Part shown: positions 19,535 through 29,180 of the stretch, one piece after another
How positions within the stretch are numbered: position 1 is the first letter of the stretch
Layout of the letters: each line of letters begins with the position of its first letter
DNA from: Bradyrhizobiaceae bacterium Ga0074131
Lineage (GTDB): Bacteria; Pseudomonadota; Alphaproteobacteria; Rhizobiales; Xanthobacteraceae
DNA: 64,000 bases
Reading direction: 5' to 3'
Assembly (NCBI GenBank): GCA_001464035.1
Contig: LNEC01000010.1
Location: forward strand, 1-64,000
The notes under the pieces: model-generated
What the model was told of the DNA's origin: nothing
Database searches by the model: none
Seen by the model: the letters and a program-made list of their open reading frames with translations, nothing else
Position numbers and translations under genes: made by a program

Positions 19535-20959
19535 TTATGCGGGGGCCTGGTCGTCGAGCCGGGCAAGGCATTCCTGCCGTCCCAGCACCGCCAGCACGTC
19601 GAAAATTCCCGGCGATGTGGCACGGCCGGTCAATGCCGCCCGAAGCGGCTGGGCCACCGCGCCAAGCTTGAGGTTGTTGGCTTCCGCGAATGCGCGCATC
19701 GCAGCTTCTGTGGTTTGCGAAGTCCACGGCGAAACCGGCTCGAGCGCGAGCTTGAGCTTGCCGATCAGCACGCGGTTTTCCGGCGTCAGCAGCGCCGCCG
19801 CTCTGGACTCGATCTCAAGCGGGCGGTCGGCGAAGATGAAATAGGCGCTGTCGATCAATTCGATCAGCGTCTTGGCGCGCTCCTTCAGGCTCGGCATCGC
19901 CTGCAGCAACTGCGCCCGCGTGGTGTCGTTGAGCTTGGCCTTGAGATTGGAGCGGTCCGGCACATGGTCCAGCACGTCCTCGAACATGGCGACCAGCGCG
20001 GAATCGTCGGCGTGGCGGATATAATGACCGTTGAGGTTTTCCAGCTTGGCGAGGTCGAACCGCGCCGCCGATCGCCCGATCCCCTGGAGGTCGAAGGCGT
20101 CGATCATTTCCTGCGTCGAGAATATCTCCTGGTCGCCGTGGCTCCAGCCGAGCCGAACAAGGTAATTGCGCAGCGCCGCCGGCAGGTATCCGAGCGAGCG
20201 GTAGGCTTCCACCCCCAGCGCGCCGTGGCGTTTTGAAAGCTTCGAGCCATCGGGGCCATGGATCAGGGGAATATGGGACATGCTCGGAAGGTCCCATTCC
20301 AGCGCGTCGTAGATCTGCTTCTGGCGCGCGGCGTTGATCAGGTGATCGTCGCCCCGGATCACGTGGGTGACGCCCATGTCGTGATCGTCGACCACCACCG
20401 CGAGCATATAGGTCGGGTTGCCGTCGCCGCGCAGCAGGACGAGGTCGTCGAGGTTCTCGTTCTGCCAGACCACGCGGCCCTGGACCTGGTCCTCGATCAC
20501 GGTTTCGCCCGCCTGCGGCGCCTTCAGCCGGATGGTCGGCTTCATGCCGGGGGGCGCATCCTTCGGGTCGCGGTCGCGCCACAGCCCGTCATAGAGCCGG
20601 GTGCGGCCCTCGGCGCGGGCTTTCTCGCGCATCGCGGTCAGTTCGTCCGAGCTCGCGTAGCAGTGATAGGCCTTGCCGCTGGCAAGCAGCTGTTCCGCCA
20701 CCTCGCGGTGGCGCGCGGCCCTGGTGAACTGGTAGATGACGTCGCCGTCCCAATCGAGCCCCAACCATTTCAGCCCGTCCAGAATCGCCTTGATCGCAGG
20801 CTCGGTCGAGCGCTCCCGGTCGGTATCCTCGATCCGCAGCAGCATCCTGCCGCCGTGTTTCCTGGCGTAAAGCCAGTTGAACAGCGCCGTGCGGGCGCCT
20901 CCGATGTGGAGAAAGCCGGTCGGCGAGGGGGCAAAGCGGGTGACCACGGAATCGGGCAT
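19535..20959 (-). CDS. gltX: Glutamyl-tRNA synthetase
   Basis: Charges tRNA-Glu, and in organisms with GatCAB may also mischarge tRNA-Gln. The class I signature is [18 protein letters not shown] (HIGH-type), and the second motif is [13 protein letters not shown] (KMSKS-type). The discriminating [17 protein letters not shown] region follows the family. It is 474 aa, as expected. The start at 20959 faces glnS, with 158 bases between the two divergent genes. The helical anticodon-binding C-terminus is intact. Confidence 0.97.
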   Translation of the reverse strand: MPDSVVTRFAPSPTGFLHIGGARTALFNWLYARKHGGRMLLRIEDTDRERSTEPAIKAILDGLKWLGLDWDGDVIYQFTRAARHREVAEQLLASGKAYHCYASSDELTAMREKARAEGRTRLYDGLWRDRDPKDAPPGMKPTIRLKAPQAGETVIEDQVQGRVVWQNENLDDLVLLRGDGNPTYMLAVVVDDHDMGVTHVIRGDDHLINAARQKQIYDALEWDLPSMSHIPLIHGPDGSKLSKRHGALGVEAYRSLGYLPAALRNYLVRLGWSHGDQEIFSTQEMIDAFDLQGIGRSAARFDLAKLENLNGHYIRHADDSALVAMFEDVLDHVPDRSNLKAKLNDTTRAQLLQAMPSLKERAKTLIELIDSAYFIFADRPLEIESRAAALLTPENRVLIGKLKLALEPVSPWTSQTTEAAMRAFAEANNLKLGAVAQPLRAALTGRATSPGIFDVLAVLGRQECLARLDDQAPA

Positions 20960-21117
20960 TACATCTGCAATTCGGGGACGATAAGGGGTTGCGCGAGGCG
21001 CGGTGGTGTATAGCAGGAACCGGGCATAACTAAAGCCTTCCCTGAAGCCTGCCTTGAGGCCTTCCTCGGCGCCGGTGGATTTGGCAGAAGGTCCACTGAT
21101 TCCGAACGGGAACGAGC

Positions 21118-22800
21118 ATGACAGCAGAAACCGCAGCGGCAGAGACTGGCCGCGATTTCATTCGCGACATCGTCCAGGCCGACCTCGACACCGGGAAATA
21201 CCGCGAGATTGTCACGCGCTTTCCACCGGAGCCGAACGGCTATCTGCATATCGGCCATGCCAAGTCGATCGCACTCAATTTCGGCATCGCGCAGGAATTC
21301 GCAGGCCGCTGCCACCTCAGGTTCGACGACACCAATCCGACCAGGGAAGAGCAGGAATACATCGATTCGATTCAGGCCGACGTGCGCTGGCTCGGTTACG
21401 ACTGGGGAACCGACCTCTATTACGCCTCTGATTATTTCGAGCGGCTGTACCAGTGGGCCGAGGGCCTGATCCGGGACGGCCACGCCTATGTCGACGACCA
21501 GTCGCAGGAGGAGATACGGCTGGCACGGGGTACCCTGACCGAGCCCGGCAGGAACAGTCCGTTTCGCGACCGCTCGATCGAGGAGAACCTCGATCTGTTC
21601 CGCCGCATGAAGGCCGGCGAATTCCCCAACGGCGCGCGGGTGCTGCGCGCCAGGATCGACATGTCGTCCGGCAATATCAACCTGCGCGACCCCGTGCTCT
21701 ACCGCATCCTGCACGCCACCCATCCGCGCACCGGCGACGCCTGGTCGATCTATCCGAGCTACGACTACGCGCACGGGCAGTCCGACGCGATCGAGGGCAT
21801 CACCCATTCGATCTGCACGCTGGAATTCGAGGACCACCGGCCGCTCTACGAGTGGCTGCTCGACCGGCTGCCGGTGCCCTCCAAGCCGCGGCAGTATGAA
21901 TTCGCCCGGCTGAACCTGACCTATACGCTGCTGTCGAAGCGGGTGCTGACCGAGCTTGTGCGCGGCGGCCATGTCGCCGGCTGGGACGACCCGCGGATGC
22001 CGACCATCGCCGGATTGAAGCGGCGCGGGGTGCCGCCGGCGGCGATCCGCGAATTCGTCAAGCGCATCGGCGTCGCCAAGGCCAACAGTGTGGTTGACGT
22101 CGGCATGCTGGAATTCTGCATCCGCGAGCTGCTCAACAAGTCGTCGCTGCGCCGCATGGCGGTGCTGCGGCCCTTGAAGGTCGTGATCGAGAACTATCCC
22201 GATGGCCGGAGCGAGGAACTGGATGCCGTCAATCACCCGGACGATCCGGCGGCGGGCACCCGAAAGATCGCGTTCGGCCGCGAACTCTATATCGAGCGTG
22301 ACGACTTCATGGAGAATCCGCCGAAGAAGTTCTTTCGGCTCTCGCCCGGCACCGAAGTGCGCTTGCGCTACGCCTATTTCATCAAGTGCACCGGCGTGAT
22401 CAAGGACGCGGCCGGCGAGGTCGTCGAACTGCGCTGCAGCTACGATCCCGCCACCCGCGGCGGCAACGCGCCAGACGGCCGCAAGGTCAAGGCGACCATG
22501 CATTGGTTGTCGGCCGCGCAGTCGCTGCCGGCGGAAATCCGCATCTACCATCCGCTGTTCGCAAAGCCCAATCCAGACGCCGCCAACTTCGTCGCGGACC
22601 TCAATCCGCAGTCGCTGGAAGTGCTGGCCGATGCGCGGATCGAGCCCGCGATCGCGGCGACCAATTCTTCCGACGTGGTGCAGTTCGAGCGTCAGGGCTA
22701 TTTTGTCCGTGACGCGGATTCGACGCCAGATCATCCGGTGTTCACCCGCACGATCGGGCTGCGCGATACTTTTGCCAAGGAAGTCGGCGGCAAGGGCTGA
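21118..22800 (+). CDS. glnS: Glutaminyl-tRNA synthetase
   Basis: Charges tRNA-Gln directly. The class I motif [20 protein letters not shown] and the second signature LLSKRVL are present, with the GlnRS-type [20 protein letters not shown] between them. The C-terminal beta-barrel anticodon domain (about residues 345-560) is complete, for example [20 protein letters not shown]. The length of 560 aa matches bacterial GlnRS without a YqeY tail. Most alphaproteobacteria form Gln-tRNA through GatCAB, and bacterial GlnRS is thought to derive from eukaryotes by transfer, so its presence opposite gltX is notable. Confidence 0.95.
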   Translation: MTAETAAAETGRDFIRDIVQADLDTGKYREIVTRFPPEPNGYLHIGHAKSIALNFGIAQEFAGRCHLRFDDTNPTREEQEYIDSIQADVRWLGYDWGTDLYYASDYFERLYQWAEGLIRDGHAYVDDQSQEEIRLARGTLTEPGRNSPFRDRSIEENLDLFRRMKAGEFPNGARVLRARIDMSSGNINLRDPVLYRILHATHPRTGDAWSIYPSYDYAHGQSDAIEGITHSICTLEFEDHRPLYEWLLDRLPVPSKPRQYEFARLNLTYTLLSKRVLTELVRGGHVAGWDDPRMPTIAGLKRRGVPPAAIREFVKRIGVAKANSVVDVGMLEFCIRELLNKSSLRRMAVLRPLKVVIENYPDGRSEELDAVNHPDDPAAGTRKIAFGRELYIERDDFMENPPKKFFRLSPGTEVRLRYAYFIKCTGVIKDAAGEVVELRCSYDPATRGGNAPDGRKVKATMHWLSAAQSLPAEIRIYHPLFAKPNPDAANFVADLNPQSLEVLADARIEPAIAATNSSDVVQFERQGYFVRDADSTPDHPVFTRTIGLRDTFAKEVGGKG

Positions 22801-22826
22801 CGCGAACTGATCGAGGGAACGTCCGA

Positions 22827-23210
22827 ATGCCAAGCGCTGCCGACGACATTGCGTCCGACATCATGTCGAGATGGGCCGATACCTTCAGCAAATTCGATCC
22901 GGAGGCGCAGGCGTCACTCTATTCGAGGCACGCATTGTTCTTCGGCTCGAACCCGACGCTGTATCACGGCCGGGACGGTGTGGCGGCGTATTTCAAGGGC
23001 CTGCCGAAATGGAATTCACGCGCCGTCCGCTTTACGGGCGTCCGCACGGCGCAGGTCAATCCTGACCTGATCAATTTTGCGGCCATCGCCGCGTTCGATG
23101 TCGATGGCGCCCCGAAGCTTTCGGTCAAGCTCACCTGGGTGATCGTCCGCGAAGACGGCGACTGGAAAATCGTCAGCCACCACGTTTCATCGAAGGCGGC
23201 GCTGATCTAG
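22827..23210 (+). CDS. NTF2/SnoaL-like small protein
   Basis: A 127-aa single-domain protein of the cone-shaped NTF2-like superfamily. MSRWADTFSKFDPEAQASLY and LFFGSNPTLYHGRDGVAAYF form the N-terminal helices and loop, and the C-terminal strand reads VKLTWVIVREDGDWKIVSHH. It is close to the SgcJ/EcaC or CaMKII-association-type subgroup. These bind small molecules or act as isomerases; the substrate here is unknown. It starts 26 bases after glnS and probably shares its transcript. Confidence 0.82.
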   Translation: MPSAADDIASDIMSRWADTFSKFDPEAQASLYSRHALFFGSNPTLYHGRDGVAAYFKGLPKWNSRAVRFTGVRTAQVNPDLINFAAIAAFDVDGAPKLSVKLTWVIVREDGDWKIVSHHVSSKAALI

Positions 23211-23235
23211 CGGCAGATGCACGCGCTCGAAAATC

Positions 23236-23568
23236 TCAGCAATAGCCGTAGAACCCGCAGACATAGGGCAGACGCGGGCCATCGAGACCATAAGGGCCGC
23301 CGTAATATGGGCCGGGATAGTAGAATGACCACGACGAGCCGTAATTGTAGTTGCCCCGGTTCCATGGCGGATTGGGCAACAGATTGTAGGGAACGATCGG
23401 GGGCTCGTCCCGGACCGTCTGGTAGACGATCCGGGGCGCCACCACCACGGGCTCCGCGAAGATCGCGCCGAGCCGACTGTGGGTCGACAGATCGGCGGCA
23501 TCGGCGGGCCACGCGCTGGCCGCGAGCGCGACGGTGACGGAAGCGAAAAGCATGATGCTGTGCGACAT
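23236..23568 (-). CDS. Small secreted Tyr/Gly/Pro-rich protein
   Basis: A 110-aa product beginning with a clear Sec signal peptide (MSHSIMLFASVTVALAASAW, cut near ADAADL). The mature part is short and rich in Tyr, Gly, Pro and Asn (NRGNYNYGSSWSFYYPGPYY) and has two Cys near the C-terminus (PYVCGFYGYC). Similar small periplasmic proteins of unknown function are common in Bradyrhizobium. It ends 26 bases from the convergent NTF2-like gene and is divergent from comEC. Confidence 0.72.
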   Translation of the reverse strand: MSHSIMLFASVTVALAASAWPADAADLSTHSRLGAIFAEPVVVAPRIVYQTVRDEPPIVPYNLLPNPPWNRGNYNYGSSWSFYYPGPYYGGPYGLDGPRLPYVCGFYGYC

Positions 23569-23719
23569 GGCCGGGCCCCGTTTGATTCGGCAATTCTAGC
23601 GCCGCGGCGGTTAGCAAAGGTTAAGGATTCTGCATCCGTTCCGGTTCCCGGCCGGCCTCTGCGTCCGGTAGCCTCACGGTTTCCGCGGGGGCAGGCTGCC
23701 AACGTCGGGATCGCAAGGT

Positions 23720-26011
23720 GTGCCGATGGCGGAGCGGGGCCGGGCTCGGACGCAGGGTTTTGCCGGCACCTGGCCGCCGCGCGGGGCGGCGCAGGCGGGC
23801 GGCCTTGCGCCGTCAGGTTTTGCTGCGTGGCCGTCCGTTGTCGAAAAGCTCCGCGCCTGGATCCGCGCTGAGGCCGGCGCCGGGCGTCTGTTGCCCTGGG
23901 TGCCCGTCGCCTTCGGCACCGGGATCGCCTGCTATTTTGCCGCGGAACGCGAGCCGGTGCTGCCGGTTGCCGCGGTCGCGGCGATCGTGCTGTGCCTCGC
24001 TGCGTTCCTGCTGCGGCGGCACCGAGTGTTTCCGGTCATCATGATGGTCGCCACCGTCGCCGCCGGCTTTGCGGTGGCGACCTGGAAGACCGCGCGGGTC
24101 ACGCATGGCGTATTGGCGAGGCCGATGTATGCCGTGTCGATGTCGGGCTTCGTCGAAACCCGCGACATCCGCGAGCGCACCGACCGCTTCGTCCTGCGCG
24201 TCACCTCGATGGAGAGCCCGCGCGGGCTGACAAGACTGGAGCGGGTGCGGCTGTCGGTGCGCAAGGGCACCGCGCCGGCGGTCGGCAGCTTCGTCGAACT
24301 GAAGGCGCGGCTGCAGCCACCGCCGGCGCCGCTGCGGCCGGGCGCCTACGATTTCGGCCGCGACATGTATTTTGCCGGCATCGGCGCCTCGGGTTTCGTG
24401 ATGGGCGCGATCAGGACGGCGCAGCCGCCGGACGGCGGCGGGCTGTCACTGCGCTACGCCGCTTTCATGCAGGGTTTGCGCGATGCGATCGATGCGCGTG
24501 TCCGAACAGTACTCGATGGCGACCGCCGCGCCATCGCCACCGCCCTGCTGACGGGGCGCCGCGACGCCATCTCGCCGCCGGTCAACGATGCGATGTTCGT
24601 CTCCGGACTCGGCCACGTGCTTTCGATTTCCGGTTACCACATGGCTGTCGTCGCCGGCGTGGTGTTCTTCGCGGTCCGCGCGCTGCTGGCGCTGATCCCG
24701 CACCTCGCCACCGGCTTTCCGATCAAGAAATGGTCGGCCGCCGCAGCTCTTGTGGCCGCCGCGTTCTATCTGCTGCTGTCCGGCGCCGAGGTCGCCACCC
24801 AACGCTCGTTCTTCATGACCGCGGTGGTGCTGATCGCCATCATGGTCGACCGCCGCGCCGTGACCTTCCGCACCCTCGCGGTGGCGGCGATGATCGTGCT
24901 CACGATTGCGCCGGAATCGCTGGTGCATCCGAGCTTCCAGATGTCGTTCGCGGCGACGCTGGGGCTGGTGGCGCTGATCCAGATCGGCATGCCTCATCTG
25001 TTCGCCGCGCCCGACAACTCCGCGACCGCGCGGGCGGCGCTGTGGGGCGGCCGCGAAATCGCGATGCTGGCGCTGGCCTCGCTGGTGGCGGGGCTCGCGA
25101 CCATGCCCTATGCCGCCTTTCACTTTCACCGGGTGACCCCCTATGGCGTACTGGCCAATCTGGCGGCGATGCCGGTGGTGTCGGCGTTGGTGATGCCGGC
25201 GGGCCTGCTTGGGCTGGTCGCGATGCCGTTCGGATTCGACGGCGCCTTCTGGCACCTGATGGGGTGGGGCATTGGCTGGATGGTCGCGGTCGCGCAATGG
25301 GTCGCCGCGTTGCCCGGCGCGGTCGGCCGCATCGCCGCGTTCGGGACCGGGCCGCTGGTCGCGGCCAGTCTTGGCATCATTCTGCTCGGCCTGCTGCGCA
25401 CGCCGCTGCGCTGGAGCGGGGCGGCAGCGCTGGTGCTGGCGGTCGTCTGGGCGCTGGTGACGCCGCAACCGGACATCCTGATATCCGCGGACGGCCACAA
25501 CGTCGGCGTCCGCGGCCGGGACGGGCGTCTGCATCTGATCCGCACCTCCACAAGCGGTACAAGGGACAGTTTTCTCTTCAGAGGATGGCTTGCGGCCGAC
25601 GCCGACGGCCGGCAGCCGGCCGATCCCTCGCTGTCGCAGGGCGTATCATGCGATCGGACCGGCTGCGTGGCGCCGATGGGGGACGGCGGGCTGGTCGCGC
25701 TGGCGCTGCGCCCGGACGCTCTGGGAGACGATTGCGAGCGCGCGGCGCTGCTGGTGACGGCGCGGCCGGTGCCGCCGGTCTGCGGCGCGCTCGTGGTCGA
25801 CCAGGATCGTCTGCGAAGGCAGGGCGCGCTTGCGCTGCGGCGAAGCGGTGACGGCTTTAAAGTCGACGCCGTCCGGCCCCGCGGCATCGACCGGCCATGG
25901 TCGCCGGCGGCGGCTGCCGATGCCGAAGACGGGCCAAGCCTGGCCCGCCCGGCGGAGCCGCGCGCGGTCGATGCGACGCCGGCGGAAGCCGACTGGCCCG
26001 CGGAAGAATGA
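23720..26011 (+). CDS. comEC: ComEC/Rec2-type membrane channel protein
   Basis: Inner-membrane protein of the family that passes single-stranded DNA during transformation. An N-terminal DUF4131-like part (about residues 90-230) precedes the polytopic competence domain, whose signature is VSGLGHVLSISGYHMAVVAG (about residues 293-312); SGAEVATQRSFFMTAVVLIA and VHPSFQMSFAATLGLVALIQ follow. The start is a GTG at 23720 or an ATG at 23726. At 763 aa it has a C-terminal tail after the last membrane helix, but I see no HxHxDH metallo-beta-lactamase motif in it, unlike Bacillus ComEC. Whether the host is transformable is not known from the sequence. Confidence 0.9.
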   Translation: MPMAERGRARTQGFAGTWPPRGAAQAGGLAPSGFAAWPSVVEKLRAWIRAEAGAGRLLPWVPVAFGTGIACYFAAEREPVLPVAAVAAIVLCLAAFLLRRHRVFPVIMMVATVAAGFAVATWKTARVTHGVLARPMYAVSMSGFVETRDIRERTDRFVLRVTSMESPRGLTRLERVRLSVRKGTAPAVGSFVELKARLQPPPAPLRPGAYDFGRDMYFAGIGASGFVMGAIRTAQPPDGGGLSLRYAAFMQGLRDAIDARVRTVLDGDRRAIATALLTGRRDAISPPVNDAMFVSGLGHVLSISGYHMAVVAGVVFFAVRALLALIPHLATGFPIKKWSAAAALVAAAFYLLLSGAEVATQRSFFMTAVVLIAIMVDRRAVTFRTLAVAAMIVLTIAPESLVHPSFQMSFAATLGLVALIQIGMPHLFAAPDNSATARAALWGGREIAMLALASLVAGLATMPYAAFHFHRVTPYGVLANLAAMPVVSALVMPAGLLGLVAMPFGFDGAFWHLMGWGIGWMVAVAQWVAALPGAVGRIAAFGTGPLVAASLGIILLGLLRTPLRWSGAAALVLAVVWALVTPQPDILISADGHNVGVRGRDGRLHLIRTSTSGTRDSFLFRGWLAADADGRQPADPSLSQGVSCDRTGCVAPMGDGGLVALALRPDALGDDCERAALLVTARPVPPVCGALVVDQDRLRRQGALALRRSGDGFKVDAVRPRGIDRPWSPAAAADAEDGPSLARPAEPRAVDATPAEADWPAEE

Positions 26012-26023
26012 GGGCAAGCCGCA

Positions 26024-26254
26024 TCAGCCGCCGAGCGATGGATGGTCGTCGGGATCACCGGGATCAAAGGCCCCGAGGTGAAATTCGTCCTCGCCGTCCG
26101 CAGTCAGCATCCTGACCAGCGCAAACGACGCGTCGGGGAACTGCTTCCAGATCGCGAGATCTTCCGCTGAAATGTTGACCCAGCCGAACGTGAACATGTA
26201 GCGACCGGGTTCGGTGACCCGTCCGACCCTTTGCCATGTGACCTTGCCGATCAA
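26024..26254 (-). CDS. Small conserved-type hypothetical protein, 76 aa
   Basis: A 76-aa reading starting at a TTG (26252-26254) with a good AGGGGG six bases upstream on minus. The sequence is natural-looking (TEPGRYMFTFGWVNISAEDL, FPDASFALVRMLTADGED) and acidic at the C-terminus. I recall similar short proteins in rhizobia without a known function. It is convergent with comEC, 12 bases from its stop. No motif or membrane segment is seen. Confidence 0.62.
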   Translation of the reverse strand: MIGKVTWQRVGRVTEPGRYMFTFGWVNISAEDLAIWKQFPDASFALVRMLTADGEDEFHLGAFDPGDPDDHPSLGG

Positions 26255-26324
26255 TTACGTCCCCCTTGGCGAGCGGTCGCCGCCGGGCCGTCACCCGGCG
26301 GATGTCGGCATGACGTTCAACCGG

Positions 26325-26747
26325 TCAACCGGCGGAGATCGGCGTCGCGGTCGGCGTCTCGATCGCCGGACGGACATGTGCCGGCCCCTGCTGCGCCACC
26401 GGCAATTGCAACACGGTCACGCGCTGGCCCTCACAGAGCTGTGTCACGAGCACATGACTCCCATCCGGGAACTCGATCGCGTCATGGTGACGTTGCGAAA
26501 CACTCGGTTCTATTACGCCGAGTTTCCCCACCCGGAAATCGGTGGATTTGGTCCAAATCCATCGATTGTCGTATTTGACGTTTTCGGCGAACGCAAGTTC
26601 GGTTCCGGGAAGCATGCAGACCGCTACCGCGGGCTCGCTTTCCGACGCGAAACCCCGCGTCGAGGTACCTCGGAAGGTCGTCGTGATCAGCGTCTCCCCA
26701 ACTTTGGCGGGGCGCGACGCCACTGCGTGCAGACTGTAGTCACACAT
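26325..26747 (-). CDS. Conserved-type hypothetical protein, 140 aa
   Basis: A 140-aa reading from ATG 26747 (MCDYSLHAVASRPAKVGETL). An AGGAGC lies a few bases upstream on minus. The middle (EPAVAVCMLPGTELAFAENV and QRHHDAIEFPDGSHVLVTQL) looks like a small beta-rich domain. I recognise it as a recurrent hypothetical in Bradyrhizobium-type genomes but know no function. It has no signal peptide. Its tail is Pro/Ala/Thr-rich. Confidence 0.65.
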   Translation of the reverse strand: MCDYSLHAVASRPAKVGETLITTTFRGTSTRGFASESEPAVAVCMLPGTELAFAENVKYDNRWIWTKSTDFRVGKLGVIEPSVSQRHHDAIEFPDGSHVLVTQLCEGQRVTVLQLPVAQQGPAHVRPAIETPTATPISAG

Positions 26748-27055
26748 CGGATTGCTCCTCGTTTGAGATAGCCAACCCGCGCCGCTGAGAGGCGCAGGCC
26801 TCTATCAGAGTGGACGTTGGAAGGGTTTGCCCAGTTGTGGGCAATTCTGCGGCCTCGGCCGATGGGCCCGATCACAAATGCGTTTGAGAAGGTTGAGAAG
26901 GTCCTGTGAGACGTCTTTGGCTGAACGTTCGCGCGCGCCGTCCGGCGCGACCATGGGAACCGCGGTCGCCATTGGCTGACGCGCGCCCCGATCGGAGCAG
27001 CCATCACAATCAACCAAGCAGGTCGAGGGGCCGCTGTTCCGGAAAGTGTGCCCGG
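26748..27055. other. Non-coding gap between a hypothetical gene and lexA
   Basis: About 310 bases with no supported gene. A minus-strand reading (26805-27013) is Arg-rich and low in coding signal. The gap holds the promoter of the 140-aa gene at its left end and the lexA 3' end at its right. Confidence 0.5.
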
Positions 27056-27757
27056 TCAATACTTCCGGTACAGCCCGATCAGCTTGCCCTGAATGCGCAC
27101 CCGGTTGGGCGGCAGGATGCGGACTTCGTAAGAGGTGTTGGCGGGCTCCAGCGCGATCGAGGCGCCGCGGCGGCGGAAGCGCTTCAGCGTGGCTTCCTCC
27201 TCGTCGATCAGCGCCACCACGATGTCGCCGGTCTCGGCGGTCTCGTTGCGCTGGATCAGCGCCATGTCGCCGTCGAGAATGCCGGCATCCACCATCGAAT
27301 CGCCGCGCACCTCGAGTGCGTAATGTTCGCCCGAACCAAGCATGTCGGGCGGTACGCTGATGGTGTGGCTGCGGGTTTGCAGCGCCTCGATCGGCGTGCC
27401 CGCGGCGATGCGGCCCATGACAGGTACCGCGACCGGACGCTCGCCGTCATTCTCGGAACTGGCGCTGCGGACCTTGCCGAGCGTGCCTTCGATGACGCTG
27501 GGCGTAAAGCCGCGGCGGCCGTTGCCGGCGCCGCCGCCCGAAAGCTCGGGCATCTTGATGACCTCGATGGCGCGGGCGCGATTGGGCAGGCGGCGAATGA
27601 AGCCGCGCTCTTCCAGCGCCGTGATGAGGCGATGTATGCCGGACTTCGAGCGCAGATCCAGCGCGTCCTTCATCTCGTCGAAGGAGGGCGGGACGCCGGC
27701 TTCCTTCAGACGTTCGCTGATGAATCGCAGCAGTTCGTATTGTTTGCGCGTGAGCAT
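27056..27757 (-). CDS. lexA: LexA repressor
   Basis: SOS master repressor with self-cleavage. The ATG at 27757 ([20 protein letters not shown]) gives 233 aa. Residues 1-65 form the winged-helix DNA-binding domain. The cleavage pair is Ala119-Gly120 in [10 protein letters not shown]. The catalytic serine is S154 in [10 protein letters not shown] and the lysine is K192 in EATLKRF, all intact. A gap of 200 bases upstream carries a perfect alphaproteobacterial LexA box, so it represses itself. It follows moeA on minus. Confidence 0.97.
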   Translation of the reverse strand: MLTRKQYELLRFISERLKEAGVPPSFDEMKDALDLRSKSGIHRLITALEERGFIRRLPNRARAIEVIKMPELSGGGAGNGRRGFTPSVIEGTLGKVRSASSENDGERPVAVPVMGRIAAGTPIEALQTRSHTISVPPDMLGSGEHYALEVRGDSMVDAGILDGDMALIQRNETAETGDIVVALIDEEEATLKRFRRRGASIALEPANTSYEVRILPPNRVRIQGKLIGLYRKY

Positions 27758-27870
27758 CTCGACCAATCCCCAGTTTGATAGCGTCGTTCGATTCCGAGCG
27801 ACGGTGTTCTCAGCAGCTCCAAGGAGTCCGGAATTCCGATTTGTCTGCCGTAATCCTCGAAACAAATCAT

Positions 27871-27900
27871 GAACGAACACTATATGTTCCATATGTGTTC
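27871..27900 (-). promoter_or_regulatory. LexA (SOS) operator upstream of lexA
   Basis: GTTC (27886-27889), seven bases, GTTC (27897-27900) is an exact match to the alphaproteobacterial LexA direct repeat GTTC-N7-GTTC. Further half sites GAAC at 27871-27874 and 27875-27878 sit next to it; the second is spaced seven bases from the box in inverted orientation. It lies about 130 bases before the lexA start. Confidence 0.88.
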
Positions 27901-27957
27901 CGCAACCACTTAATTTCCCGTCAACGAACCGTCCTGGCAGGACAGTTTCTCGACGGC

Positions 27958-29169
27958 TCAGTCGGGGAGCCGCAGGATCTCGCCGGCGGTGCCGGCGGCG
28001 GCTGCCGGTGCGAACGGGGTACGCACAATGAGGGCCTGTGCCGCAGCGAGATTTCCAAGCAGCGAGCTATCCTGATGGTTGACCGGGGTGGCGACCAGGA
28101 CGCCGTTGGCGCGCCTGTCGAGCCGGGCGCGCAGATAGTCTTCACGCAGATCATTGGCGGCGACATCGCGTCCCAGCAGCGCGGTTTCGCGGACGTGATG
28201 AACGGCCGTGCGCCCGGACAATGCGCGAATCAGCGGCGCCAAGAACAGGAAGCCGCAGACATAGGACGACACCGGATTGCCGGGCAGGCCGATCACCCGC
28301 ATCGCGCCCAGCCGGCCGTGCATCATCGGTTTGCCCGGACGCATCGCGATCCGCCAGAACGTCATGGCGACGCCCTCGGCCTCCAACGAGCGCTTGACCA
28401 GATCATGGTCGCCGACCGAGGCGCCGCCCATGGTGATGAGGATGTCGGCGCCGCAGTCGCGGGCGCGGCGGATACCATCCGTGGTGGCCTCGATGGTGTC
28501 GGCGGCGATGCCCAGATCGATGGTCTCGGCGCCTTCATGCCGGGCCAGCGCCCGCAGCGCATAGCCGTTGGAATAGACGATCTGTCCGGGGCCGGGGGTT
28601 GCGCCCGGCATCACCAGTTCGTCGCCCGTGGCGAGCATCGCCACTTTGGGCCGGCGGCGCACCGGAATTTCGGGATGGTTCATGCCCGCGGCGAGCGAGA
28701 GATCGCGGTCGGTGAGGCGCGTCCCGCGCGCCAGCAGTACGTCGCCCTCACAGAAGTCGATGCCGGCGGGACGGATATGCCGTCCCGGGCGAGCGGCCTC
28801 GGTGATGGTGATGCCCCCGCCCTCGACCACGGTATCTTCCTGGATGATGACGGCGTCGGCCCCGTCGGGGATCACGCCGCCCGTAAAGATCCGCACCGCT
28901 TCGCCGGCGCCTACCGGTCTGTCGAACGGCCGGCCGGCCGCGACCTCGCCGATCACCTTGAGCCGAGCCGCCACTTGGGCAGCGTCGGCCGAGCGCACCG
29001 CATAGCCGTCCATCGCCGACATCGCCCGCGGCGGCTGGGTGCGCAAGGCCGCGACATCGCGCGCCAGCACGCGGTGATGGCCTGAGTCCAGCGCGACCAT
29101 CTCCTCGGGCAGCGGCTCGGCACCGGCCAGTATGGCGGCAAGGGCGTCGGCGACCGGCATCAGCGCCAC
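27958..29169 (-). CDS. moeA: Molybdopterin molybdotransferase MoeA
   Basis: Inserts molybdate into adenylylated molybdopterin to form molybdenum cofactor. The 403-aa protein shows the family order: [13 protein letters not shown] near residue 50, [20 protein letters not shown], the MPT-binding-like domain with [17 protein letters not shown], and [20 protein letters not shown]. The C-terminal domain (about residues 330-403) is intact. It lies between lexA and the HAD gene (11 bases away). Its partner moaC is 10 kb away, whereas the two are usually close together in relatives. Confidence 0.96.
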   Translation of the reverse strand: MALMPVADALAAILAGAEPLPEEMVALDSGHHRVLARDVAALRTQPPRAMSAMDGYAVRSADAAQVAARLKVIGEVAAGRPFDRPVGAGEAVRIFTGGVIPDGADAVIIQEDTVVEGGGITITEAARPGRHIRPAGIDFCEGDVLLARGTRLTDRDLSLAAGMNHPEIPVRRRPKVAMLATGDELVMPGATPGPGQIVYSNGYALRALARHEGAETIDLGIAADTIEATTDGIRRARDCGADILITMGGASVGDHDLVKRSLEAEGVAMTFWRIAMRPGKPMMHGRLGAMRVIGLPGNPVSSYVCGFLFLAPLIRALSGRTAVHHVRETALLGRDVAANDLREDYLRARLDRRANGVLVATPVNHQDSSLLGNLAAAQALIVRTPFAPAAAAGTAGEILRLPD

Positions 29170-29180
29170 GATAAGAGCTC

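Noticed and set aside
17972..20236. Long plus-strand reading frame of 754 aa
   Set aside because: It is the antisense of gltA and gltX and is rich in His, Arg and Gly without any family motif.
20959..22833. Minus-strand reading frame of 624 aa
   Set aside because: Antisense of glnS; its composition is typical of a shadow frame.
24446..25534. Minus-strand reading frame of 362 aa
   Set aside because: Antisense of comEC and dominated by Gln, Arg and His.
26805..27013. Possible small gene on minus before lexA
   Set aside because: Arg-rich, no ribosome-binding site, no family resemblance.
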